Below, in pieces: positions 12,461-22,430 of a DNA stretch of 64,000 bases. The stretch comes from Tetraselmis striata (taxonomy: Eukaryota; Chlorophyta; Chlorodendrophyceae; Chlorodendrales; Chlorodendraceae), in assembly GCA_006384855.1 (NCBI GenBank), contig VCJN01001679.1:1-64000 (forward strand), in the 5' to 3' direction. Under the pieces are notes generated by a model. That model did no database searches, was not told the DNA's origin, and worked only from the letters and a program-made list of their open reading frames with translations. The position numbers and the translations under genes were made by a program. Numbering within the stretch: the stretch's first letter is position 1; every line of letters begins with the position of its first letter.

Positions 12461-13602
12461 AAAAAGGTAGCAGTAGCGGAGTACTACTTCACTACTACAA
12501 GTACAAGTGCAGTACTCGTATGTATTCTGGCGGTACGTAGGTACCAGTAGCGCCGGAACGCCTGAATCCTGCAGCAAAATAGTGGCGGATCTTACAACTC
12601 AGTCCTTCCATAGTCGCGCAATAAATACAGTCTTATTATATCCCGTGTAGCTCGAGACAACTACCACAGCAAGCACGCAAGGATAACGTAGACGTGCTGG
12701 AAAGATAGTTAAAATGTTGTACATCCCATAACCAAGCAGCCATGCGGACGTAGGGATGCGCCAAGCCCGATGATTGCGCTGCATGCAGGATGAGATTGAA
12801 TGCAAGCGTACGGCGGTGCTGCTACATCAATCTAGCCGTGGGTATTGTGCCATCCCTAATATAAAACACGGTTAAAGCAACATTGTGTCAATATCGCAGC
12901 ATCACCTAAGCACATTAAGTCTTCATAGTGTATTGGCGCTTGGTGTCGATGCGGATGTTACTCATGTCAGCGTTTGTGATATAGCCCTCACATGTGGCAG
13001 TTCATATGAGCGAATGATGATGTAATCCCAACGTAAAGCGGGCAGACATCGTTTAGGCACAGCACCTCGCATGCTGCAATCAAAGTATAAATATTAGGCG
13101 GCGGCCCTCAGATGACTTTCATTCTCGCTTGCGATTGTTTTGGTGCGGATTTTATCGCGGCCTCGCGTGCCGGTAGGTTAGCAGCAGAATTGATTTCCCC
13201 GGCCTGCACACAGGGGCTACGCAAATGCCACAGAATGCAAATGCTTTCAGGTTTGCGATAGCGCATTTGAAAGTGTCTGGAGAGGTGAGCCTATCAAGCC
13301 AGTTTCTCTGGCGCGAGCATGGTCTTCAACAACCAGGTGCCTGAGAACATGTATACATGTCGCACTCCACCATATCCGGCGAAGAGGAGTTCGCTGGTTC
13401 CTTTTGTGAATTTTTACAAAATACAATGATAAATAAAGAAACGTATCTGGTTTCAAAAATGGGTTTTAATACAATTCTATGCTATGTGTATTTCGCTCAT
13501 TTTTATTGTGAATCAATAAAATACAATGCTTTCGTTTTATAAAGGATGTAAGGACTATACAGGATTTTGAATTTGAATTCAAAAATGTTTTTTAATACAA
13601 GT

Positions 13603-13632
13603 TCTATGCTATTTGTATTCAAATAGCATAGA
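13603..13632. other. Perfect 13-bp inverted repeat with 4-nt loop
   Basis: TCTATGCTATTTG at 13603-13615 pairs exactly with CAAATAGCATAGA at 13620-13632 around the loop TATT. A near-copy of the left arm (TTCTATGCTATGTGTATT) lies about 130 bp upstream. No T-run follows, so a pol III terminator role is not supported. Confidence 0.85.
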
Positions 13633-13978
13633 CTACATCCTATCGTATTTGCGCGAGCCCAGTAGACGGGGATGAGACTGGGGCACAAGGTAGGGTGCCC
13701 TGAGGGAGGCAATGCGGCATCTACCCCCTGACCGTCATCTGTACCACTGTGCTCCGGCGTGACATTGTCGCCAAAGGAATTCGCCATCGAATCCGTAAGA
13801 TCCAAGTTAGGCAATAAAGCCTGTCGAGGCCAAGAGTGAGAGAGGGGGGGCAGAGGGAGGCACCAGCAGGCTCATGCCGCCGCATAGAGCATAGAAGTAC
13901 AAGTATTACCATGTATAGAAAATGATGTCAAATGCGAAAGTAGCGCTGGTTGCTGGCATAGATCGATAGGGGGCGCAC

Positions 13979-14234
13979 TTTAGTTCGCGTTTGGCGTATC
14001 CCAGCAGCAGCCAAGCTGTCAGGGCAATGACAACGCCCACGAAAGTGACGGCAATGTGGGTCGTGGAGAGGCTTGCCCCGCCGTTGGTCATCCTCATGCT
14101 TGCTGCCACCGCCGACTGCGCGCTCGGGAAGGCGAACAGCGCGGTGCCGGGCAGAATGGCGAAGCTGCCAAGCATGAGGTCCCAGAACCGGACGGATGTG
14201 AGCGATGCGAAGTAGTTGAGGACCGAGTAAGGGA
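13979..14234 (-). CDS. Single exon of a VTT/DedA-type (SNARE-associated, TMEM41/TMEM64-like) membrane protein
   Basis: The frame reads VPYSVLNYFASLTSVRFWD, then LMLGSFAILPGTALFAF, then after a hydrophilic stretch a strong membrane segment (IAVTFVGVVIALTAWLLLGY) and a basic tail. The PxxxLNY-x5-TSVRFWD-x3-GS-x3-LPGT pattern is the conserved core of the VTT domain of DedA/TMEM41/VMP1 proteins, which scramble or transport lipids. The exon is bounded by a poly-C/TAG acceptor (phase 1) and a GTGCGC donor. The part of the domain that should precede it was not recognised upstream within the 1 kb before the next gene, so the gene is either broken or its other exons are too short to see. Confidence 0.55.
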
Positions 14235-14335
14235 CTAGGGGGGGGGGGGGGGGGGGGGGGGGTTGATCACACCATCGCATGTGCCATCACCAATTGCAAG
14301 AGGGCGCGCAGACGCATGCTGGGGGAGCAGGCATC

Positions 14336-14585
14336 ATAGCCATTATGCCATAGAAGCATTCTTGTACTTGCACACCTTCGATGATATACGTAGAAACAAA
14401 GCAAGGTAAGGAGTATAAACCAAAAGCCAAGAAGTCCCATCAGTCACGTATGATGACAGAAAAATGCTTTGTTACCAGCATATCTGATCATGATTTATTG
14501 TTGTTACACCCCACCTGGCGTACTCATTATGCCATAGAAGCATTCTAGTACTTGCACACCTTCAATGATGTACGTAGAAACACCA
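14336..14585. repeat. Direct repeat of about 57 bp, two copies 187 bp apart
   Basis: CATTATGCCATAGAAGCATT followed by CTTGTACTTGCACACCTTC and a TACGTAGAAACA end occurs at about 14340-14398 and again, with a few substitutions, at about 14526-14583. It lies in the gap upstream of the VTT exon. Confidence 0.8.
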
Positions 14586-14849
14586 CTCAGCGATAGCGTC
14601 ATGATGTGCGCATTACGGAAGAGAGTGGTGCCATTCCGAAGGCGGAAGAACAGCGCGATGCTGTCCATATGTTGGTGCTATTTCACATATGTTGGTGCTC
14701 AGATTTGATCATTTCAGTGTGATTGAGATTTCCTCGCTGTCTCATAGATCAACACTTTGGGGGCTGGCAATGGATGCAACTCTCCCTGCAGTGTCAGGCA
14801 TACAGTCAGGCACCCAATTGGGACGGGATAATGCCCTTCACCTACCCCC

Positions 14850-15016
14850 GGCTCACCACGTTGGGGTTGTTTTGCCACACCATACCATATCATATCCCCG
14901 AAATGCACTTTCTGTTGGATGTTTCCGGCTGCAACAGCCAGCATCAGCGCCGCACCCCCTCGGCCCGCTGCTGCCGAGTCGCAGCCGGCTTCTACAGCGG
15001 CGCCGCCAGTCGCCAA
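14850..15016 (-). CDS. Possible short N-terminal exon, unidentified
   Basis: An ATG at 15016 opens an Ala/Gly-rich frame (MATGGAAVEAG, then GGAALMLAVAAGNIQQKVHF). It could be the start of an upstream exon for the VTT-type gene or chance coding. No donor fits cleanly and no family was recognised. Confidence 0.2.
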
Positions 15017-15303
15017 GCCATGGGTGGGTGGCCATGCTGCGATGTACTGTCTATTGATTATGGATTACTTCACTTACAAAAAATACGTAAGGTCATCCTT
15101 AAGATCAATACACGACAATACAACGAATCAGTGACAAACGATTTTCATGCTGGTTATACGCGGTAATCCGCACTGCCTCAGTAGATACGGTGCTGATACC
15201 CAGTTCCCGTTGTTGGCGGGAATTAAACGAGCTGAACTTGCACCTGCTTAAAGTATTTCCAGCACTTTAGGAAGGCAACATCCGCAATGTGCCCTTGCAG
15301 GCA

Positions 15304-17354
15304 TTACGATGCACGCCTACGCTTCCTCACTACTGTCACTGCGCTGTCCGGCTTGTTGGGGCAGGCAGCGCACCAGCTTGCTGAGGTGGGGTCCTCCCGG
15401 GGCAGCCCGAAGCGTGGCTGGCTCTTGCCGCACTCGCACTTCTTGCTCATCACATTCACTGCAGTGTCCGGCTTGGTGGGGCAGGATGCACACCAGCGTG
15501 CCAAGCTGCGCCCCTCTCCGGGCAGCCCCAAGGACGGGAGGCTTTTACCGCACTCGCACCTCTTGTGCACCACATTAACTGCAGCATCGGGCCTGGTGGG
15601 GCAGGCAGCGCACCAGCGCGCTGACCCTCTGCCCTCTCCGGGCAGCCCAAAGGTCGGGCGGCACTTGCCGCACTCGCACCTCCGGCTCACCACATCCACT
15701 GCACTGTCCGGCTTGGTGGGGCAGGAGGCACACCAGCGTGCCAAGCTGCGCCCCTCCCCGGGGAGCCCAAAGGACGGGAGGCTTTTCCCGCACTCGCACC
15801 TCTTGTGCACCACATGCACTGCGTCGTCAGGCTTGGTGGGGCAAGAGGCACACCAGCGTGCCAAGCTGCGCCCCTCTCCGGGCAGCCCCAATGAAGGCGC
15901 GCTCTTGCCGCACTCGCACCTCCGGTCCACCACGTTCACTGCGCTGTCCGGCTTGGTGGGGCAGGCTGCGCACCAGCATGCTGAGGAGGCAGCCTCCCCA
16001 GGGAGCCCCAAGGACGGGGTGCTCTTGCCGCACTCGCACCTCTTGTGCACCACATTCACTGCAGCATCGGGCCTGGTGGGGCAAGAGGCACACCAGCGCG
16101 CTGACCCTCTGCCCTCTCCGGGCAGCCCAAAGGACGGGCGGCACTTGCCGCACTCGCACCTCCGGCTCACCACATCCACTGCACTGTCCGGCTTGGTGGG
16201 GCAGGAGGCACACCAGCGTGCCAAGCTGCGCCCCTCTCCGGGCAGCCCCAAGGACGGGGTGCTCTTGCCGCACTCGCACCTCTTGTGCACCACATTCACT
16301 GCAGCATCGGGCCTGGCGGGCAGGAGGCACACCAGCGCGCTGACCCTCTGCCCTCTCCGGGCAGCCCAAAGGTCGGGCGGCACTTGCCGCACTCGCATCT
16401 CCGGCTCACCACATCCACTGCACTGTCCGGCTTGGTGGGGCAGGAGGCACACCAGCGTGCCAAGCTGCGCGCCTCTCCGGGCAGCCCAAAGGACGGGAGG
16501 CTTTTCCCGCACTCGCACCTCTTGTGCACCACATACACTGCGTCGTCAGGCTTGGTGGGGCAAGAGGCACACCAGCGTGCCAAGCTGCGCCCCTCTCCGG
16601 GCAGCCCCAATGAAGGCGCGCTCTTGCCGCACTCGCACCTCCGGTCCACCACGTTCACTGCGCTGTCCGGCTTGGTGGGGCAGGCTGCGCACCAGCATGC
16701 TGAGGAGGCAGCCTCCCCAGGGAGCCCCAAGGAGGGTTGGCTCTTGCCGCACTCGCACCTCTTGCTCACCACATTCACTGCAGTATCGGGCCTGGTGGGG
16801 CAGGAGGCACACCACCGCACTGACCCCCTGCCCTCTCCGGGCAGCCCGAAGCGCGGCTGGCTTTTCCCGCACTCGCACCTCTTGCTCACCACATTCACTG
16901 CAATGTCCGGCTTGGTGGGGCAGGATGCACACCACCGCGCTGACCCCCTGCCCTCTCCGGGCAGCCCGAAGCGTGGCTGGCTTTTGCCGCACTCGCACCT
17001 CTTGCTCACCACATCAACTGCAATGTCTGGCTTGGTGGGGCAAGATGCACACCACCGTGCGGAGACGCTGTCCTCGCCAGGTAAGCCCACTGTGGGCCGG
17101 CTCCTGCCGCACTCACACCTCTTGCGTACCACATCCACTACATTGTCTGGCTTGGTGGGGCAAGAGGCACACCAACGTGCGGAGGCGCTGTTCTCGCCAG
17201 GTAAGCCCACTGTGCGCCGGCTCCTGCCGCACTCACACCTCTTGCGTACCATGTTCACTGCGACGTCCGGCTTGGTGGGGCAAGATGCACACCATCGCGC
17301 AGAGCTGACGAGCTCCTCAAGCAGTCCCAAGGAGGGCGCCCCAGTGCCACACAC
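15304..17354 (-). CDS. Tandem cysteine-repeat protein resembling EsV-1-7 modules, with one frameshift
   Basis: About 17 repeats of 120 bp (40 residues) run through the interval. Each unit has RCECGKSQPRFGLPGE, then about 8 variable residues, then ARWCASCPTKPD and a hydrophobic AVNVVSK stretch leading to the next RC. Cysteine spacing is C-x-C-x19-C-x2-C-x14. This resembles the EsV-1-7 motif (from memory C-x4-C-x16-C-x2-H-x12, with FG after the second Cys and an NV..K linker), first described in a brown-algal virus and in the Ectocarpus IMMEDIATE UPRIGHT protein. Here the His is Cys and the first pair is closer. Zinc binding is likely; function is unknown. Two frames (17354-16296 and 16518-15304) overlap because a single base is missing near 16316. 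No convincing start codon or upstream exon was found. Plus-strand frames here are shadows caused by a period divisible by three. Confidence 0.6.
15304..17354. repeat. 120-bp tandem repeat array with a roughly 720-bp higher-order duplication
   Basis: The anchor CCGCACTCGCAC recurs every 120 bp from about 15429 to 16269 and, shifted by one base, from 16388 to 17228. Units near 15661-16020 closely match units 719-720 bp further on (16381-16740), and unit pairs 240 bp apart are nearly identical. This points to recent unequal exchange. The last two or three units on the right are more divergent. Confidence 0.95.
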
Positions 17355-19757
17355 GCACAGTCATTTGGGCATCGCGCCCCCAAAGGCCAGTACCGTGCCC
17401 AACGCACTCGCAAGTCGCGCAACGGTCGGCTGGAGCTGGCTGAACCGCTGAAGCTCGGTGGTCACAGGACAGCCGCCCGAGTGATGATATGGCACGGATT
17501 GTTAGGAGGGCGCAGGCTCCACGAGGACACGCACCATGGGGAGCATCTCCCGGGTCGGACAACTCGCTGTTACGAGTATGAACGGTGAGTCGTGTTGGTG
17601 GTGGTGGCTGTGGTGTTATGGTGGTGGTGGTCCGGTGTTCTGCCTTAAAATAGTCGCCACCGGTTGCCACAACCACGAGGAGTAGAGCGCACCGCCCGCT
17701 GCCACCGCCGGCACATTTTTTGTTGTTTTCCCGCCCCTGGGACAGAACTGGCACCAGTGAAACCCTTGCAGCGTCAGTTAGGCGGCCGCCGTTTGGGCAG
17801 TGATCCAGCTAGGGAAAGCCCTCGGTAGGGGACGCTCCGTTGTACTTGTCAAGCAAATGGCCGAAGCAGAAAAGCTTGCGCAAGACTGATTGAAGGCCAA
17901 GGACCGAATTTCCAACGCTGTTGGATAATCCAAGTGACCAGCCGCCCTGGTTGCCCACTGGACACGGAAGTGGACTGCGAAGCTCTCTGTGGCACAGCAC
18001 ATTTTCCTCGCCGAACATCTCTGTCGGCACGCCGGAAGCCGTCCTCCGGCCATTCGGCTTCGGCGGAAAATCTTTTAGGCCGGCCGGCCGACAATTACCT
18101 GCCACATCGCCGGGCCCCGCGGCCCGGCGCAAAGTGGGTTCTGCTTAAATGTAGGCTTTTTCCTTCCCCAGTACTTTCCGTGCATTCTCTTTGTCGGAGG
18201 GAGATTATTGAAGTGATGGCTGAGTGGCACTGTCACTAGGGGAAGAGTCGGCGAGAGTCGGCACGCATGCGTCGAGTCACGTCGAGTGTCAGCAGCAAGG
18301 TGCAAGCTGGAAAGGCAAAGGGCTACTGTGAGCCGTGGGCGATGGACGAAAGGTAGTCGCTGTCGCCGTGCTGATGGCTGAGTGGCACTGTCACGAGAGA
18401 AGGGGTGAATCAAAACATTTATGGGAAGAGCAGTTGACTGAATTCACAGGAGCCGAGGCTGACAATTTATACCAGCCGGCTAGGTGTCGACTAGGGCAGA
18501 CACCGCTCCATCAAAGAAGGCAATCTGGAAAAGAAGTCTAAGTGCCGTATTCTGGGTGCCGTAGCATCTGCGTGTCGTACATCTTAGGCACATGTACGGC
18601 AGCCAGCATTTCACTGGAAAATGCGGATTTCACAGAGAGAAAATGCGGATTCAGGGTACCGCGGTACCCTGGGTCCAACACTCTTGACGCTCTCCTAGTA
18701 ACCAAAAAGATCTATAATTTAAGTGAACCAAAGATTGCGTGTAGGCGATCATCCAAACTCTGTTGGATCACTGTCCAAACTACTGCCATCCAAATACCCG
18801 GCACTAACCACGAAAGGTCTTCCTTCCCAGTACTTTCCGTGCATTATAATGTAGCTAGGTAATGCGCTAGACGCTAATATCTATCCATGTAACCAATATG
18901 CACTTCACCACAAAGGTATGCCCTACCCGTTTGGGCGTCGGCCCATTCGAGGAATGCGAGTTGTGCCAAGCCCCATCCCGCGGAGCAAAGCTTTTCGGGA
19001 ATGCGATACATGTGCAACAAAAAGGCAGTCACTGTGAGATTCAGATGTGACATACAGGTGACGAAGCACTACTACTAGCGACTATTATTTATCCGTGAAG
19101 GCTGCTGCTGGTGGCGGCACGTCCATCCAGTTACGTGCGAGTACATCCGGCGTTATTGCCGGCGGGCGATAAATCCTTTTTGTCATCATTCTGGTAGTCG
19201 TACGAGCCCGGTAAAATGTTACATGGCACTGACGTACAAGGTACAAGGTTGTCCGTGCAGTACCGGGTAGTACGCGATATATTTATTGAGCCGGTACCGG
19301 GTATCTAGTACCCGGTACCCGGTACCCGGGCACGATGGACAGTGGTCCTGTGGATAACTACGACTATTAGTACATGGGAGCGCAAATCTCAGCCGTACTT
19401 TTTGGCCAAAGTGGGGAATTTTGTGTACATTATAGCTAGTACTGCTGAACGGGCCTGCCAGCCGTCCGATCAAAGGTCATCAGATGGGCGGTTTGGCTGC
19501 CATGTTTTGCCAAAGAGTGCTCATGTTACATAAATATTCGCGAGGGGGAGGGCGGGGGCAGGCAGCGGTTTGCCGAAGAATGATTGAATTACAACATTCG
19601 CGACAGCTGCCATCGGGGAATGTGGCCCGGCGGGGGGGGGGGGGGGGGGGGGGGGGTGTGCGGGGGCGGGGGGACCACGCCCGCCCCGCCCCCCCCCGCC
19701 CCCCTCGCCGCCAGCCGCTCCCGCCTGGGGGGGGGGGGGGGGGTAAGGGGGCGGGGG
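17355..19757. other. Intergenic region without recognisable genes
   Basis: It contains a GGT-rich microsatellite near 17590-17625, a terminal-repeat copy at 17727-17766, two copies of GATGGCTGAGTGGCACTGTC (near 18215 and 18372), two copies of CCCAGTACTTTCCGTGCATT (near 18169 and 18827), and a KpnI-like inverted repeat of CCGGTACCGGGTA/TACCCGGTAC at 19290-19330. Short open frames here lack coding character. Confidence 0.55.
17727..17766 (-). repeat. Dispersed copy of the DIRS-like terminal repeat
   Basis: On the minus strand it reads GGGTTTCACTGGTGCCAGT followed by TCTGTCCCAGGGGCGGGAAAA. It shares CGCTGCA-x-GGGTTTCACTG with the left terminal repeat at 27197-27237. No adjacent reverse transcriptase was found, so it looks like an orphan end. 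Confidence 0.55.
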
Positions 19758-19979
19758 CTACTGCTTGTTCTTGTTCTTGCGTGCCCGCGGGACCCTCCGC
19801 TTCGACGATCTCGCTGCCTCCGCCTCCGCCTCCGCCTCCGCCTGCGCCTCCGACTCCGCCTCCGACTCCGCGACCGTCAGTTTCTTACCTCGGCGTTTCT
19901 TCACTGGCCTCTTCCGCTTCTTGTCATCCGTCAGTGTCTTCACCACCCCGGGAGGCTGTGCCGTCGACGACGCCGCCAT
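19758..19979 (-). CDS. Small Lys/Arg- and Glu/Ala-rich protein or exon, unidentified
   Basis: From the ATG at 19979 the frame gives 73 residues: a short linker, a basic cluster (DDKKRKRPVKKRRGKK), a Glu/Ala/Ser repeat (ESEAESEAQAEAEAEAEA) and a basic C-terminus ending KNKNKQ. The basic cluster looks like a nuclear localisation signal. Plausible exons lie just upstream on the same strand (20337-20245 with KWAASLVVSRVRAAG, and one near 20158), so this may be the end of a spliced gene. The composition could also arise from CTCCGC microsatellite DNA, which keeps confidence low. Confidence 0.25.
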   Translation of the reverse strand: MAASSTAQPPGVVKTLTDDKKRKRPVKKRRGKKLTVAESEAESEAQAEAEAEAEAARSSKRRVPRARKNKNKQ

Positions 19980-20635
19980 GAGCTTCCTTACCTTCGCGTC
20001 GGGACGCCGCCTGTGCCCAGACACCCACAACAAGCCACAATCGTTTCGCCTTTAAGCGGCTGAGGATGCGGCCTCCTCGGCCACCACGAGTTGCGCCGCT
20101 GGCACTGTGGAAGCCTTGGCGTTGAGGTGGGCCTTAACGGCGCTCCCGGACGAACCTGCGCGCGGCACAAGTTAGCCACGAGTGGGTGCGTGCTAATGTG
20201 GAGGATGGAGTGTTTTGTTGCGCGCCCACCTTGTCACGCGTTTCCTCATGTCTTTCTCGTCCTCCTCGATGCCGGCGGCGCGGACACGCGAGACAACAAG
20301 GCTCGCCGCCCACTTTTGCCCGGGGGGGCGAGGTCGGCCATGGCGCTGTGAGCGGTGAAGGGGGGGGGGGCGGGGGGGGGGGGGGGGGGGGGGGGGGGGG
20401 CGCGGCCGAGGTGGAGAAACTAACACCCAGTCGACGACCGCCTTCCGCAGCAGTCAACGACACATCGGAGGCGAGGAGCAGCGCGCCACTACTATTTATA
20501 TGCACGTATTGTCAAGAGCTAGTCGGTGCGGCATTGTGTCGGTGTAATTTCGCAATGTTTATTGTTGAAGTAGCACGGCGTAATGGATACGGCGAGTGAA
20601 TCCGGGATAATGTGTGCGACGAATGTGCGCGCGCA

Positions 20636-20676
20636 GCGGTGTGCGGCGGTGTGCGGCGGTGTGCGGCGGTGTGCAC
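20636..20676. repeat. Decanucleotide tandem repeat GTGCGGC(G)GT
   Basis: About four copies of GTGTGCGGCG occur directly before a stretch similar to part of the 370-bp satellite (TTAATTTAGTGTGAATATT). Confidence 0.85.
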
Positions 20677-20800
20677 CGATGTTAATTTAGTGTGAATATT
20701 ATATCGGCCGTAGACGATCAGGTCTGGCAGCACCGGCCGTGCTTGTAAATAAGCGACAATGGATCTAGTCTCCCGCTAGTCTGTGCACCGCCAGTGCACT

Positions 20801-21950
20801 CCGCAAGCCTCGCCTCCATCCGCGTCGGAACCGGTAGTAAGTGTTGTTGTGTGCGCACATCGTGACAACATTACACGGTGGCAATTGCAATTATTAGCGG
20901 TGGATAATGTGAAGGCGTTTTCGAAATCGACAGAGAATGAGGCGGTGCTGGCGGAGTGCATTGGCGGTGCATAGAATAGCGTGGTGCTGGGGTTTTGGCT
21001 GCATCGGACGCCGTATTCCCACCCATCCGGCACGGAATGTCCGGTTTTTACACATTTGTGTGTTAATAAAGTGTGAATATTACGCGTCTTTTACGCCGGG
21101 TGGATGGGCATCCGGCGTCCGATGCACCCCAATTATTTGCAGCACGCTACTCTACGCACCCCCAACGCACTCCGCAAGCCTCGCCTCCATCCGCGTCTAA
21201 ACCGGTAGTAAGTGTTGTTGTGTGCGCACATCGTGACAACATATTACACGGTGGCAATTGCAATTAGCGGTGGATAATGTGAAGGCGTTTTCGAAATCGA
21301 CAGAGAATGAGGCGGTGCTGGCGGAGTGCATTGGCGGTGCATAGAATAGCGTGGTGCTGGGGTTTTGGCTGCATCGGACACCGTATTCCCACCCATCCGG
21401 CACGGAATGTCCGGTTTTCACACATTTGTGTGTTAATAAAGTGTGAATATTACGCGTCTTTTACGCCGGGTGGATGGGCATCCGGCGTCCGATGCACCCC
21501 AATTATTTGCAGCACGCTACTCTACGCACCCCCAACGCACTCCGCAAGCCTCGCCTCCATCCGCGTCGGAACCGGTAGTAAGTGTTGTTGTGTGCGCACA
21601 TCGTGACAACATTACACGGTGGCAATTGCAATTAGCGGTGGATAATGTGAAGGCGTTTTCGAAATCGACAGAGAATGAGGCGGTGCTGGCGGAGTGCATT
21701 GGCGGTGCATAGAATAGCGTGTCCCTGGGGTTTTGGCTGCATCGGACGCCGTATTCCCACCCATCCGGCACGGTATGTCCGGTTTTCACACATTTGCGTG
21801 TGAATATATATAGTGTGAATATTACGTACGCGTCTTTTACGCTGGGTGGATGGGCATCCGGCGTCCGATGCACCCCGAATCTCACCAACACGCTACTCTA
21901 CGCACCCCCAACGCACTCCGCCAGCCCCGCCTCTTTCCGCGCAGGTCCTA
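20801..21950. repeat. 370-bp satellite, three full copies plus a partial fourth
   Basis: Units begin with CCGCAAGCCTCGCCTCCATC at 20801, 21172 and 21542, and a diverged fourth begins at 21918 (CCGCCAGCCCCGCCTC). Periods are 371, 370 and 376 bp. Copies are nearly identical apart from small indels such as ATT/ATATT and AATTATTAG/AATTAG. Each unit contains an imperfect 30-bp inverted repeat (CATCGGACGCCG to GGC at 21002-21031, partner at 21095-21124, spacer 63 nt). Open frames through it carry no recognisable domain. Confidence 0.93.
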
Positions 21951-22430
21951 CGTTCCATTGTATGTATATACATACGTACATGTACTGCTCCGAAACCAGC
22001 CCAAACTTAATGAGTGCACAAGTGTAAATGGGGGGGGGGGGGGGGGGGGGTGTGGCGGCGGGGCATCCACTCACACATACCCCGGCGATGCATGACAGAT
22101 ATTACATGCCGTGGCGGGTCGGCGGGCCGACCCGGCGGGCCGACCCGGCGGGGGGGGGGGGGGGGGGGGGGGGGCGTCTATTCAACTACACGTGCGACAG
22201 TGTCGTTTCGTGGAGCAGTATATGTGCCCGGCCTCATTTATACCGCCCCCTACCTGCGCTGCATGGTCCACCCCTACGAATTACTTAGCACAAACCGCCA
22301 TTACTTAATAGGAACCTAGCACAGCCAGGCTTATATGCCCGCTTTGCCGATCAACTTCTACGCATTTTCCGTCCCTTAACCGCCGGACATGGGGGTTAAG
22401 CCGCCAGCCTCGGCAGTTGCTTAGCCAGAC

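Larger units (their letters stand above)
11134..13978. other. Intergenic region with short dispersed repeats
   Basis: No convincing coding sequence was seen. It holds poly-C/poly-G runs at 11536-11555, 11730, 11829 and 12250, the repeated motif CCGATATAGTGAACGGGG, a copy of the DIRS-type terminal repeat at 12422-12460, and a perfect hairpin at 13603-13632. From about 12850 to 13650 it is AT-richer than the flanks. Confidence 0.6.

Noticed and set aside
15287-17451. Very long plus-strand open frames opposite the Cys-repeat gene
   Set aside because: The 120-bp period keeps all frames of a repeat open; only the minus-strand frame has conserved cysteines and a recognisable module.
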